From NCBI RefSeq assembly GCF_001573155.1, contig NZ_JRWG01000008.1, positions 32,491 to 96,490 of the forward strand: a stretch of DNA of 64,000 nucleotides. Reading direction: 5' to 3'. The notes below the pieces were generated by a model that was not told the origin of the DNA, ran no database searches, and worked only from the letters and a program-made list of their open reading frames with translations. Of the stretch, positions 1-8,475 are shown piece after piece. This DNA comes from Aequorivita aquimaris. Lineage in GTDB: Bacteria; Bacteroidota; Bacteroidia; Flavobacteriales; Flavobacteriaceae. Made by a program: the position numbers and the translations under genes. How positions within the stretch are numbered: position 1 is the first letter of the stretch; every line of letters begins with the position of its first letter.

Positions 1-488
1 ATTTGCGCATAACCTAAATATTTCACATTGCCAATGGTATATTTTGAAGCGTTCACGAGTGCAAGTCCATAAAAAATAAGCATCAGTGAGGCGGTGAGGC
101 CGTAATGCTGGCTGTTGAGCTTTATAATAATATATATTCCGCCGGTAACCAAAGGAATTAAAAAGTTGATCAGTAACCGTCGGGTAGTTGTATCCCAAAT
201 TTTTTCATTGTTTCTTTTTGCCCTTTGGGTTGTTAACAGATAAGCTGTTATTATACTGAGCAAAAGTACAGAGGCCAAAAGAACGAGCAGCAATTTAAAA
301 TTCCAACTATGGAGGGTAAGAAACTCACCGGGTTTCGGGAAAAGATATGCATAGGCAATAGCTGCTCCTATGATAGCGTAGATACCTGCAAAAATACCGG
401 AAAGGCCGCTAAGTGAAATAAACCGTGAGGAACGGTTCATTAGATTTTTGATTTCGCTGATGTCTTTTAGATAATCTTGCTCGCTCAT
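1..488 (-). CDS. Partial multi-pass membrane protein of unknown function
   Basis: The reading frame is open from an ATG at 486-488 to the left edge, so the C-terminus is missing; about 162 residues are visible. It starts MSEQDYLKDISEIKNLM, a short polar N-terminus, followed by four hydrophobic stretches at roughly residues 25-48, 65-87, 108-126 and 130-147. No catalytic motif is seen. The N-terminus followed by a glycine-rich first helix (SLSGLSGIFAGIYAIIG) is a type I associate with uncharacterised Bacteroidota membrane proteins, but I cannot assign a function. The upstream minus-strand sequence has a near-consensus TACTTTG, lacking one base of TAnnTTTG. The gene is real by length, hydrophobic pattern and an uninterrupted frame. 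Confidence 0.75.
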   Translation of the reverse strand, partial: MSEQDYLKDISEIKNLMNRSSRFISLSGLSGIFAGIYAIIGAAIAYAYLFPKPGEFLTLHSWNFKLLLVLLASVLLLSIITAYLLTTQRAKRNNEKIWDTTTRRLLINFLIPLVTGGIYIIIKLNSQHYGLTASLMLIFYGLALVNASKYTIGNVKYLGYAQ

Positions 489-603
489 AATAAAGTACTT
501 TGAAAAACAAAGTAAATGTAAAAATTCTTTCAAACCAAATAAATCTTTGATAATATTTAGGTCGTGAAATTTAATATTTTAAAAAGTAAGAAATTACATA
601 CAG

Positions 604-626
604 AAAAAAAGGGGGATTTCCCCCTT
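604..626 (-). terminator. GGGGG/CCCCC hairpin with U-run on the minus strand
   Basis: A 5-bp GC stem (611-615 with 620-624, loop ATTT) is followed on the minus strand by seven T residues. A related but imperfect copy (GGGGGAAATCCC preceded by seven A) lies at 797-815. No minus-strand gene ends directly upstream other than kdsA, so the transcript it would stop is unclear. It may instead be the boundary of the small-RNA units described nearby. Confidence 0.35.
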
Positions 627-683
627 CAAATTCAGGGTTTTTCCTCTTGACTGGCATTGTCCTTCTTCGCATCTTTACACTAT

Positions 684-757
684 CAAATTAATTGGGGAGT
701 TAATTTTTGACAAGAGGTTATAAGCTGTTTCTTTTTAGAAGCAGCTTTTCCTTTTTT
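684..757 (+). ncRNA. Putative small RNA, unit 1 of a tandem pair
   Basis: No protein-coding gene covers this stretch. A promoter-like TTG (647-649), a 20-nt spacer and CATCTTTA (670-677) precede it. The presumed transcript holds TTAATTGGGGAGTT (688-701), GAGGTTA (714-720) and a hairpin at 722-747 (AAGCTGTTTCT pairing with AGAAGCAGCTT, one G-U) followed by TTTTCCTTTTTT. The second unit at 855-922 has the same order of elements, with the first two blocks identical and the terminator hairpin different in sequence but alike in position and shape. The 5' end is estimated from the promoter-like box. Function is unknown; a peptide-coding reading on the minus strand was considered and lacks a normal start codon. 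Confidence 0.45.
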
Positions 758-854
758 AAGTTTAATGTCAAATTGTGAAAACAGGAAAAATCCTGTAAAA
801 AAAGGGGGAAATCCCTGTTGATTTACAAGAGATTATGTGCGATATTTGGATACT

Positions 855-922
855 TATTTAATTGGGGAGTTTTATAAGTATGAGGTTAAGGACTGTGCCC
901 CCAATGGTCACAGTCCTTTTTT
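855..922 (+). ncRNA. Putative small RNA, unit 2 of a tandem pair
   Basis: The upstream region has TTG (818-820), a 20-nt spacer and GATATTTG (841-848), close to the Bacteroidota TTG-N19-TAnnTTTG promoter. The unit then repeats TTAATTGGGGAGTT (858-871) and GAGGTTA (882-888) of unit 1. It ends in a clear intrinsic terminator: a 10-bp stem (888-897 with 909-918), an 11-nt loop and six T. The loop sequence CCCCAAT (899-905) is complementary to ATTGGGG (861-867) in the shared 5' block, so a pseudoknot or antiterminator pairing is possible. The 5' end is an estimate. No database family could be checked. Confidence 0.5.
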
Positions 923-964
923 AAAAATTAACGATGCTTATTTTATAGAGTTTTGTTATTAGCC

Positions 965-1008
965 AAAGCGCCCTGCCATCCAGAGATGGCAGGGCGCTTT
1001 TTTTTTTC
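965..1008 (+). terminator. Strong intrinsic terminator downstream of kdsA and unit 2
   Basis: A perfect 16-bp stem (965-980 with 985-1000) with a 4-nt CAGA loop is followed by a run of T to 1008. On the minus strand the stem's own A-run gives only a few T residues, so it is best read as a plus-strand terminator. It could also stop kdsA transcripts, which end just to the right on the other strand. Confidence 0.75.
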
Positions 1009-1023
1009 AAAGTATAGGGCAGA

Positions 1024-1842
1024 CTATAGTTGGTTGATTGTTTTACGAATTGCCACAAGGTCTGCCAACAGTTTTTCCAGCAGGTTTAAGTTCAGCATAT
1101 TGGCACCATCACTTTTGGCATTTGCAGGATCAAAGTGGGTTTCAATAAAAATTCCATCGGCACCTGTGGCAATTCCGGCTCTCGCAATTGTTGAAATCAT
1201 TTCAGGACGGCCGCCCGTAACGCCGGCACTTTGGTTGGGCTGTTGCAAACTGTGGGTTACGTCCAAAACCACTGGGGCGTACTGTTTCATTGTTGGAATT
1301 CCCCGAAAATCTACAATCATATCCTGATAACCGAACATCGTTCCACGATCGGTAATCAGTACTTGTTCGTTGTTGCAATCGGTTACTTTGGTCACGGCGT
1401 GCTTCATGCTTTCTGGACTCATAAATTGACCTTTTTTCAAGTTTACCACTTTTCCTGTTTCCGCGGCAGCGACTACCAAATCGGTTTGGCGTACCAAGAA
1501 TGCCGGGATTTGCAGCACATCTACATATTCGGCGGCCATTGTGGCATCGCTCACTTCGTGAATATCGGTAACGGTGGGAACGTCAAAAGTTTCGGAAACT
1601 TTTCGGAGTATTTTTAATGCTTTTTCATCGCCAATCCCCGTAAAACTATCAATCCGGCTTCGGTTTGCTTTTTTGAAACTTCCTTTAAATATGTAAGGAA
1701 TTTCTAACTTATCGGTAATTTTCACAATCTTTTCGGCAATTTGCATGGCCATTTCTTCACCTTCAATGGCGCAGGGACCAGCGAGAAGAAAAAAATTGTT
1801 GGAAGTTGTATGTTTTATTTTTGGGATTTTATTCAGTTGCAT
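1024..1842 (-). CDS. kdsA: 3-deoxy-8-phosphooctulonate synthase (Kdo-8-phosphate synthase)
   Basis: KdsA condenses phosphoenolpyruvate with arabinose 5-phosphate to give Kdo-8-phosphate, the first committed step of Kdo synthesis for lipopolysaccharide; it acts in the cytoplasm. The 272-residue length fits the family (E. coli 284). Visible family motifs are LAGPCAIEG (residues 20-28), KGSFKKANRSR, QIPAFLVRQTDLV, GQFMSPESM, ITDRGTMFGY, DVTHSLQQPN, GGRPEM and the C-terminal IETHFDPANAKSDG. Cys24 in GPCAIE marks the metal-dependent class (the metal-free enzymes have Asn there). The gene stands alone on the minus strand with its own promoter (TACCTTTG, minus strand 1863-1870). Identification is firm. 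Confidence 0.96.
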   Translation of the reverse strand: MQLNKIPKIKHTTSNNFFLLAGPCAIEGEEMAMQIAEKIVKITDKLEIPYIFKGSFKKANRSRIDSFTGIGDEKALKILRKVSETFDVPTVTDIHEVSDATMAAEYVDVLQIPAFLVRQTDLVVAAAETGKVVNLKKGQFMSPESMKHAVTKVTDCNNEQVLITDRGTMFGYQDMIVDFRGIPTMKQYAPVVLDVTHSLQQPNQSAGVTGGRPEMISTIARAGIATGADGIFIETHFDPANAKSDGANMLNLNLLEKLLADLVAIRKTINQL

Positions 1843-1862
1843 CGTAAAAGCTTATTTTAAAG

Positions 1863-1870
1863 CAAAGGTA
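1863..1870 (-). promoter_or_regulatory. -7 promoter element of kdsA (TAnnTTTG)
   Basis: Minus-strand TACCTTTG matches the Bacteroidota -7 consensus TAnnTTTG and ends 20 nt upstream of the kdsA ATG. No good -33 TTG is visible. Confidence 0.6.
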
Positions 1871-1924
1871 GTTAAAAGCTTCTTTCTATCAGCTTTGAAA
1901 ATGCAGTGGACGTTTCCTTCAAAA

Positions 1925-3325
1925 TTATTCTTTCACAATTTTATGGGTTTGGGAATTACCGTTTGCATCTTCAATCTTTAAAAGATAAACTCCGGATTCT
2001 GCTTTGGAGAGATCTATTTGATTGGTGTTTTGATTTGTTTCAATCAGTTGCCCCAAAATAGTATAAACAGAAATTTGCGAGATAGATTCTTTAGATTCTA
2101 TATAAAGTATTCCATTTGTGGGATTGGGATAAATCCTGTAGTTGGGAATTTCATTTTCTGAAATGCCCAAGGTGTTATTGTTGTACCAAGCAATTTTAGA
2201 ATCTATCTGTGAAGAACTTACTAAATCAAGTTTACCATCCAAGTTAATATCACAAGTAAATACGCCTGTTGTATATTGAATTTCATTTGTTATTAAGTTA
2301 GGGAAGCCAAAATCGCCTAAACCGCTCTCATTTCGTAAATAAAATATTTCTGAAGTTGCTCCACTATTTATGAACGAGCTAGAAATTAGATCCAAATCTC
2401 CATCATTATCAATATCTGAAGCATTAATAACATTAGGTTGGGGAATATTTTCTGCAATTATTATCATATCGCTAAAATCTCCATTGCCATCCATGTTTTC
2501 GAACCAAACTATTCTATTATCCACCTTTAAAACTGCAACAATATCAATATCATTGTCCCCATCCAAATCGGCACCAATTACCTCGCCAACAGAATAATTA
2601 GGATTGTTTGTAGAGACAAAGGTAGCATTGCTAAAGGTTCCCGTGCCATTAATATTTTTAAACCAAGCAATATTACCTTCGTCAAATGATTGAGAAACAA
2701 TATCCAAATGACCATCGCCATTAAAATCAGCAATGTAACTTGATATGGGGTATACAAGCTGAGTTGAAATTACGTGTTGTGTTCCAAAATTACCCAACCC
2801 ATCTAAATTTTCATACCATGCTATTTTGTCATCACCTCTAGAAATTGATAAAACATCCAAGTCTCCATCCCCATCAAAGTCTGCAGCATGTGAGTCGGTT
2901 GGTCTATAAGCGTTTAAAGTAATAATCCTTTGACCCCCAAAATTGCCTAATCCATCTAAATTTTCATTCCACAGAACTCTACTTTGACCATTTTGGGATG
3001 GTGAACCATCTAAGAAAGTTGATAATACATCTAGATCCCCATCTCCATCGATATCTGAAGCAGTTACAGAAGTGGACATTTCTTCTGTATTTTGTACAAT
3101 TAAATTCTTATTGCCAAATAAACCCATTCCATCAAGATTTTCGTGCCACCACACCCCATTTTGAGAGGAATATAAAATATCATAGTCTCCATCTCCATCT
3201 AAATCCGCCGAAAATACACTTGAAGGATAAAAAGCATCAATAGAAATAATCTGTTGATCTCCAAACTGTGCAATCCCAGAAACTGCATAGAATATTGAAA
3301 GTGTGAAAAGTAGAATTGTTTTCAT
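1925..3325 (-). CDS. Secreted FG-GAP/VCBS-repeat protein with T9SS sorting tail
   Basis: I chose the ATG at 3323-3325 because it begins a typical signal peptide (MKTILLFTLSIFYAVSGIAQ); an upstream in-frame ATG at 3353-3355 would put ten polar or aromatic residues before it. The body (about 440 residues) is made of repeated units with the calcium-binding-like motif DxDGDGDxD (for example ADLDGDGDYDIL, SDIDGDGDLDVL, ADFDGDGDLDVL) separated by WxENLDGxGxFG. This is the FG-GAP/VCBS type of beta-propeller repeat. The last 75 residues (YRIYPNPTNGILYIES to KIEDANGNSQTHKIVKE) are a type A T9SS C-terminal domain, so the protein is expected to cross the outer membrane through T9SS. The ligand is unknown. 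It is a single gene between kdsA and the divergent typA. Confidence 0.85.
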   Translation of the reverse strand: MKTILLFTLSIFYAVSGIAQFGDQQIISIDAFYPSSVFSADLDGDGDYDILYSSQNGVWWHENLDGMGLFGNKNLIVQNTEEMSTSVTASDIDGDGDLDVLSTFLDGSPSQNGQSRVLWNENLDGLGNFGGQRIITLNAYRPTDSHAADFDGDGDLDVLSISRGDDKIAWYENLDGLGNFGTQHVISTQLVYPISSYIADFNGDGHLDIVSQSFDEGNIAWFKNINGTGTFSNATFVSTNNPNYSVGEVIGADLDGDNDIDIVAVLKVDNRIVWFENMDGNGDFSDMIIIAENIPQPNVINASDIDNDGDLDLISSSFINSGATSEIFYLRNESGLGDFGFPNLITNEIQYTTGVFTCDINLDGKLDLVSSSQIDSKIAWYNNNTLGISENEIPNYRIYPNPTNGILYIESKESISQISVYTILGQLIETNQNTNQIDLSKAESGVYLLKIEDANGNSQTHKIVKE

Positions 3326-3407
3326 ATCAAAATATTTAGAATAAATATATCGCAATTCTTTGACAAAATAAAATCACAACTTTTATTTCTAATCCACTTA
3401 GAAACAC

Positions 3408-3415
3408 TACTTTTG
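3408..3415 (+). promoter_or_regulatory. -7 promoter element of typA (TAnnTTTG)
   Basis: TACTTTTG, matching TAnnTTTG, ends 26 nt before the typA ATG. The expected leader contains CTCC and GGAG separated by seven A, which can form a short hairpin. Confidence 0.6.
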
Positions 3416-3441
3416 CACCCTCCAAAAAAAGGAGCATTGTT

Positions 3442-5235
3442 ATGAAAATCAAAAACATCGCCATTATTGCCCACGTTGACCACGGTAAGACCACGCTGGT
3501 TGATAAAATTATGCACCACTGTAGTCTTTTCCGTGAAAACGAAAACACAGGCGAACTCATCCTGGACAACAACGATTTGGAACGTGAAAGAGGAATTACA
3601 ATTACCTCAAAAAATGTTTCCGTAGTATACAAAGACACAAAAATCAATATTATCGATACCCCTGGTCACGCCGATTTTGGTGGGGAAGTAGAGCGCGTAC
3701 TGAACATGGCAGACGGTGTTTTGCTTTTGGTTGATGCTTTTGAAGGGCCGATGCCGCAAACGCGTTTTGTGTTACAAAAGGCGATTTCACTTGGTTTAAA
3801 GCCTTGCGTGGTTATAAATAAAGTGGATAAGGAAAACTGTACCCCAGACGAAGTTCATGAATCAGTTTTTGATTTAATGTTTGAATTGGGTGCCGAAGAG
3901 TGGCAGCTTGATTTTCCAACCGTTTACGGCTCGGCAAAACAAAACTGGATGAGTGATGACTGGAAAAACCAAACTGATAATATTGAGCCATTGCTTGATA
4001 TGGTTTTGGAACACATTCCATCGCCAAAAGTTGAGGAAGGTACCGTACAGATGTTGATTACCTCTTTGGACTTTTCTTCCTTTACAGGGCGTATCGCCAT
4101 AGGGCGTTTGCAAAGAGGAGTTTTAAAGGAAGGAATGCAAATAGCTTTGGTAAAACGCGATGGCACTAAAGTAAAATCAAAAATAAAAGAACTTCACACT
4201 TTTGAAGGCTTGGGCCGTAAAAAAGTTGCAGAAGTACAAGCGGGTGATATTTGTGCCTTGGTTGGCTTGGAAGGTTTTGAAATTGGCGATACCGTTGCCG
4301 ATGCCGAAAACCCAGAAGCACTTAAAACCATTGCGATTGATGAACCTACAATGAGTATGCTTTTCACAATCAACGATTCGCCTTTCTTTGGGAAGGACGG
4401 AAAGTTTGTTACTTCGCGCCATATTAAGGAGCGACTGGAAAAGGAATTGGAAAAAAACCTTGCGTTGCGCATGCAGCCAACGGACAGCGCCGATAAATTT
4501 ATGGTTTTCGGCCGTGGCGTTTTGCACCTTTCGGTTTTGATTGAAACCATGCGCCGCGAAGGATATGAACTTCAGATTGGTCAGCCACAGGTAATCATTA
4601 AAGAAATTGATGGCGTAAAATGTGAGCCAGTTGAGGAAATGACAATCGACTTACCGGAAGATGTAAGTGGAACTGCCATTAATATGGTTACAATCCGTAA
4701 AGGCGAAATGATTAGCATGGAAGGAAAAGGTGAGCGAATGGTATGTAAATTTATCATTCCATCCCGTGGAATTATCGGGCTTCGTAACCAATTGCTTACC
4801 GCTACTGCCGGGGAAGCAATTATGACGCACCGTTTTCTTGAATATCAACCTTTGAAAGGCGGAATTCCTGAAAGGCAAAACGGAAGTTTGGTTTCTATGG
4901 AAACTGGTCAAGCTATACCTTATTCAATAGACAAGTTGCAGGATCGTGGGCGTTTCTTCGTAAACCCAAACGAAGATATTTACGAAGGGCAGGTTATTGG
5001 TGAAAACACCCGTCAGGATGATATGGTGGTGAACATAACCAAAACTAAAAAGCTTTCAAACGTACGTTCTTCGGGAGCTGACGATAAGGCACGAATTATT
5101 CCAGCTATTAAATTTTCATTGGAAGAAGCTTTGGAATACATCCAAAAGGACGAATATGTTGAGGTTACACCAAACCATTTAAGACTTCGAAAAATATATT
5201 TGAAGGAAGTAGACCGTAAGCGAAACAAGATTTAA
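3442..5235 (+). CDS. typA: Translational GTPase TypA/BipA
   Basis: TypA/BipA is a ribosome-binding GTPase of the EF-G superfamily linked to 50S assembly and stress or cold adaptation. The 597-residue length matches the family (E. coli 607). GTPase motifs are all present: AHVDHGKTT (residues 10-18), [28 protein letters not shown] and GSAKQ. These are followed by the EF-Tu-like domain II and the family-specific C-terminal part ([45 protein letters not shown]). The gene has its own promoter and a hairpin terminator at 5334-5368, so it is a single transcription unit. Confidence 0.97.
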   Translation: MKIKNIAIIAHVDHGKTTLVDKIMHHCSLFRENENTGELILDNNDLERERGITITSKNVSVVYKDTKINIIDTPGHADFGGEVERVLNMADGVLLLVDAFEGPMPQTRFVLQKAISLGLKPCVVINKVDKENCTPDEVHESVFDLMFELGAEEWQLDFPTVYGSAKQNWMSDDWKNQTDNIEPLLDMVLEHIPSPKVEEGTVQMLITSLDFSSFTGRIAIGRLQRGVLKEGMQIALVKRDGTKVKSKIKELHTFEGLGRKKVAEVQAGDICALVGLEGFEIGDTVADAENPEALKTIAIDEPTMSMLFTINDSPFFGKDGKFVTSRHIKERLEKELEKNLALRMQPTDSADKFMVFGRGVLHLSVLIETMRREGYELQIGQPQVIIKEIDGVKCEPVEEMTIDLPEDVSGTAINMVTIRKGEMISMEGKGERMVCKFIIPSRGIIGLRNQLLTATAGEAIMTHRFLEYQPLKGGIPERQNGSLVSMETGQAIPYSIDKLQDRGRFFVNPNEDIYEGQVIGENTRQDDMVVNITKTKKLSNVRSSGADDKARIIPAIKFSLEEALEYIQKDEYVEVTPNHLRLRKIYLKEVDRKRNKI

Positions 5236-5243
5236 AAGAGGAT

Positions 5244-5304
5244 ATAAGACAGTAAGACATAAGACGTAGGACGAGCGCAGAAGTGATATTAAAAGATGTC
5301 TTAC
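5244..5304. repeat. Heptad-type intergenic repeat with inverted partner
   Basis: Four successive words ATAAGAC, AGTAAGAC, ATAAGAC, GTAGGAC (7, 8, 7 and 7 nt) occupy 5244-5272. GTAAGACAT (5252-5260) has its exact reverse complement ATGTCTTAC at 5296-5304, so the element can fold. It belongs to the set of period-7 intergenic repeats in this window. Confidence 0.5.
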
Positions 5305-5333
5305 ATCAATTAGTCCTAAGTCAATTTTAAAAT

Positions 5334-5368
5334 AATCGCTGAGCAACTTAATAAACTCGGCGATTTTT
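5334..5368 (+). terminator. Intrinsic terminator after typA
   Basis: AATCGCTGAG (5334-5343) pairs with CTCGGCGATT (5356-5365), one G-U pair, followed by a short T-run. Confidence 0.6.
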
Positions 5369-5416
5369 AGTTAATTTGTTGTCGCCGAAAGGCAAACATA
5401 GAATAAAACAATAGGT

Positions 5417-5620
5417 ATGAATTTTCTTTATTTCGATCCAGGGCTGGGAGCTATGATAGTACAGGCGGTAGTGGCGGCGGCGGCTGGCATTTTGCTTTTT
5501 TCAAAAAACGTTATGTATAAGGTGAAATCTTTTTTCGGATTGGTAAAAGAAGAGGAAGATACTTACGATTCAATTGACATTGAAGAGCAAGACACCGATA
5601 CAGATGACAAAAAAAACTGA
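5417..5620 (+). CDS. Small single-helix membrane protein (YFDPGLG type)
   Basis: This 67-residue protein has an N-terminal motif YFDPGLGAMIVQ (residues 5-16), one hydrophobic helix (about residues 12-28), a basic stretch (KNVMYKVKSF) and a very acidic tail rich in Asp and Glu. The Y-[FL]-D-P-G-x-G-x-x-x-x-Q signature recalls small proteins I have seen next to NoeA-like methyltransferases and membrane sulfatase-like proteins in other bacteria; their function is not known to me. Here the gene overlaps the start of the methyltransferase gene by 17 nt, and the sulfatase-like genes follow, so it is probably the first gene of that operon and perhaps an anchor or scaffold for it. Confidence 0.75.
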   Translation: MNFLYFDPGLGAMIVQAVVAAAAGILLFSKNVMYKVKSFFGLVKEEEDTYDSIDIEEQDTDTDDKKN

Positions 5621-6998
5621 CGCACACCAAGCCTCTTTTCGCGACCCTTCGGGTTATATGTTTTATGATGGAAAAATCCTGCGAAGGGCCATCAAACCTA
5701 TATATTTTCCGCAATACAACAAACTGAAGGACAGCGGTTTTTTTAAAAATCTAATTTCGAATGGTCTTTTGATTCCGCATGAGGAAACCTCGGTCTCTTC
5801 GGAAGAAATAATCATTACTCCCGAAGAAATTCCCTTCATTACAAATCCGTACGAATGGAGCTTTGAGCAATACAAACACGCTGCGCTCCACACCCTGAAA
5901 ATCCAGAAATACGCACTTTCAAAAGGCTTTATTTTGAAGGATGCTTCTGCTTACAACGTTACTTTCCACAAAGGGAAACCAATTTTTATAGACACGCTTT
6001 CTTTTGACTTTTACGAAGAAGGAACACCGTGGCGCGCTTACAAGCAATTCATCACCCACTTTTTTGGGCCGTTGGTTTTGGCAAAATATCACGGCACCGA
6101 AGTTTTCAAAATGATGCAAACGCACATTGATGGAATTCCCGTGAAACTGATTTCATCATTGCTGCCAACACGTACTAAGCTTAGTTCGGTTATTTACCCA
6201 AACATTCACTTGCTCGCTAAAATGGAAAGCAAACACAGCGAGGATTACAAAGCCGAAACCAAAATTGCGACCCTTTCAAAAAAATCACAGGAAAACATTG
6301 TTGAAAGCCTTTATGATTATATAAAAGGCCTGACGCTGAAAGAAGCCAGTGAATGGGGAGATTATTACAACAAAACAAATTACGATGAAACCGCTTTTGA
6401 AGCAAAAAAAACGCTGATAAAAGAGTGGATAAAACCATTGGCACCACAAAAATTGATTGACGTGGGCGGAAACGACGGCACTTTTGCTCGAACCGTGATT
6501 GATAGCGTTCCGCACATCATTGTTACTGATATTGACAGCAACGCTGTTGACTATAACTACAAACAACTGCAGCAAAACAAGGAAACCAATATGCTTCCAT
6601 TTGTTTGCGATGTGCTGCAACCCGCACCGGGCATCGGTTTCAACAATACGGAGCGCAATTCTTTGATTGAACGTTTGGCAGAATACGCGCCGGATGTTAC
6701 TATGGCTTTGGCATTAATCCACCACATCACGCTTTCCGGAAACGTGCCTTTTGAAAAATCGGCTTCGTTTTTTGCTTCCTTTTCGAAGAATTTAATCATC
6801 GAGTTTCCAACCCGTGAGGATTCCTGGGCGCAATCGTTATTGGTTCGCAAGCGCGAATTCATAAACCATTTTGATTTTTACAACGAAACCGAGTTTGAAA
6901 ATGGCTATCAGCAATATTTTACCCTTGAAAAAAAGGAAACAGTAAAAGGCACCAAACGTTTGCTGTATCTTTTGAAAAACAAAAATTATGCAGGCTAA
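5604..6998 (+). CDS. SAM-dependent methyltransferase, NoeA-like
   Basis: The ATG at 5604 (MTKKTDAHQASFRDPSGYMF) is preferred over an upstream in-frame ATG at 5574, which lies deeper in the preceding gene. The N-terminal half has a conserved block RDPSGYMFYDGKILRR and later LSKGFILKDASAYNV and GKPIFIDTLSF, typical of the nodulation-protein NoeA-like family. The C-terminal half is a class I Rossmann methyltransferase with the SAM-binding motif KLIDVGGNDGTFAR, then VTDIDSNAVDYNY and a later ALALIHHI. The substrate is unknown; given the locus it may act on a cell-surface glycan or lipid carrier. It overlaps both neighbours (17 nt upstream, 11 nt downstream), so translation is probably coupled. 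Confidence 0.85.
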   Translation: MTKKTDAHQASFRDPSGYMFYDGKILRRAIKPIYFPQYNKLKDSGFFKNLISNGLLIPHEETSVSSEEIIITPEEIPFITNPYEWSFEQYKHAALHTLKIQKYALSKGFILKDASAYNVTFHKGKPIFIDTLSFDFYEEGTPWRAYKQFITHFFGPLVLAKYHGTEVFKMMQTHIDGIPVKLISSLLPTRTKLSSVIYPNIHLLAKMESKHSEDYKAETKIATLSKKSQENIVESLYDYIKGLTLKEASEWGDYYNKTNYDETAFEAKKTLIKEWIKPLAPQKLIDVGGNDGTFARTVIDSVPHIIVTDIDSNAVDYNYKQLQQNKETNMLPFVCDVLQPAPGIGFNNTERNSLIERLAEYAPDVTMALALIHHITLSGNVPFEKSASFFASFSKNLIIEFPTREDSWAQSLLVRKREFINHFDFYNETEFENGYQQYFTLEKKETVKGTKRLLYLLKNKNYAG

Positions 6999-8475
6999 AA
7001 AGAAACAGGGATTTCTCTCGTTTTTTTTTGAAAAGGACAACCTTTTTCCAATAATATCAGCAATTGCGGCGGGCTTATATCCGCTGCTTTTTTATTACAC
7101 TAACAATTATAAATTGATAAATTCCTGGGGGCACTTCGGGTATTTTATTTCATTATTTATATTGCTGCCGATTCTGGTTTTTTTCATTGCAAATAAAGTA
7201 TCAGAAATTACTTTTTTTAGAAGACTTCGGTCCTTTAAGCTTCCTTTTTTAAACTTTTTCTTCTTCTTTTTCTTTCTGAACATAGCACTTTATGCAGGGT
7301 TTAGCTGGTTAAGGACATTTATGGTTTTTGTAATTGCCTCGCTGCTCACTTTTTTATTTTGGAAGCATTTCAAAAAAATAATCGCTTTTCAGTTTATACT
7401 TGCTGTAATCGGCATTTTCACTTTAACGCCCGTAATTATTAAGCAATTGAATTATTCCAAGGAATGGATGATACAACCCGATGGCATTGAAACTGCTGTT
7501 TTTAAAAAGAAGCCGAATATCTATTTCATCCAGCCCGATGGGTATGTGAATTTTTCAGAAATGAAAAAGGGAAATTACAATATTGAAAACACAGCATTTG
7601 AAACTTTCTTAACGGATAATAACTTCAAAAACTATCCAAATTTCCGAAGCAATTACGGAGCAACTTTGCCTACCAATAGTTCGTTGTTTATGATGAAGCA
7701 TCATTATTACAACAACGGTTCAGATTTCACAGAAACCATCGATGCGCGTACTGTTATAGTTTCTGACAACAGTGTGCTCCGTATTTTAAAAAACAATGGT
7801 TACCGTACATTCCTTCTCACAGAGCAGCCTTATTTTTTGACCAATAAACCAAAACTGGGCTATGATTTTTGCAATTTTTCAACTGAAGAAATCAGCTTTG
7901 TAACCACAGGTCTTGGAAATCCTCGGGATGTAATTAAGCCATTTGAGGATTATCTGGAAACGTATTCCGAAGGACCCAATTTCTTTTTTGTGGAGATTTT
8001 CAACCCAGGGCATATTATTAATAGAGAAGCGAAATCAAAAGGTATTGCTGGAGAGCGGGAACATTATATTGAAAGTTTAAAAGAAGCTGACAAGAAACTT
8101 ACAGAACTTACAAAAACAATCCTCAATAAAGATCCAGAGGCACTGATCATTATCATGGCGGATCACGGTGGTTTTGTGGGAATGAAAAGTGTGGAAGATT
8201 CGTACACAAAAAGTACGGATCCAGATCTTGTAAACTCAATTTTCAGTTCCATTCTCGCCATTCATTGGCCCAATGGTGAAGCACCGAAATTTGACAATAA
8301 ACTGAAAACTTCTGTGAATTTGTTTCGCATTTTGACATCTTATTTAAGTGAAAATGATTTGTATCTTGCAAACTTACAGCCCGATGAAAGTTATATTATC
8401 ATCTACTATGGGGCAACACAAGGAACATACCAATACTTGGATGGAGAAGGAAATGTGGTTTTTAAAAAGCATTAA
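6988..8475 (+). CDS. Membrane-anchored sulfatase/LtaS-like hydrolase or transferase, paralogue A
   Basis: This 495-residue protein has four to five N-terminal membrane helices (roughly residues 20-155) and then an extracytoplasmic alkaline-phosphatase-superfamily domain. This is the topology of LtaS, EptA and OpgE-type phosphotransferases. Candidate metal and catalytic residues are Asp184 in QPDGY, Thr229/Ser231 in PTNSS (nucleophile candidates), His342 in NPGHI, and Asp392-His393 in MADHGG. It lacks the C-x-P-x-R box of formylglycine sulfatases, so a Ser/Thr-based phosphotransferase or phosphodiesterase is at least as likely as a sulfatase. Its stop codon overlaps the ATG of the next paralogue (TAATG). 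The substrate is not known; the glycan locus suggests polysaccharide decoration. Confidence 0.8.
   Translation: MQAKKKQGFLSFFFEKDNLFPIISAIAAGLYPLLFYYTNNYKLINSWGHFGYFISLFILLPILVFFIANKVSEITFFRRLRSFKLPFLNFFFFFFFLNIALYAGFSWLRTFMVFVIASLLTFLFWKHFKKIIAFQFILAVIGIFTLTPVIIKQLNYSKEWMIQPDGIETAVFKKKPNIYFIQPDGYVNFSEMKKGNYNIENTAFETFLTDNNFKNYPNFRSNYGATLPTNSSLFMMKHHYYNNGSDFTETIDARTVIVSDNSVLRILKNNGYRTFLLTEQPYFLTNKPKLGYDFCNFSTEEISFVTTGLGNPRDVIKPFEDYLETYSEGPNFFFVEIFNPGHIINREAKSKGIAGEREHYIESLKEADKKLTELTKTILNKDPEALIIIMADHGGFVGMKSVEDSYTKSTDPDLVNSIFSSILAIHWPNGEAPKFDNKLKTSVNLFRILTSYLSENDLYLANLQPDESYIIIYYGATQGTYQYLDGEGNVVFKKH

Noticed and set aside
660..780. Possible small peptide gene on the minus strand through the repeated block (reading KLKKGKAASKKKQLITSCQK and on to LTPQLI)
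   Set aside because: No ATG, GTG or TTG start in the right frame, and the paralogous unit has a stop codon in the equivalent frame. The conserved features fit RNA structure better.
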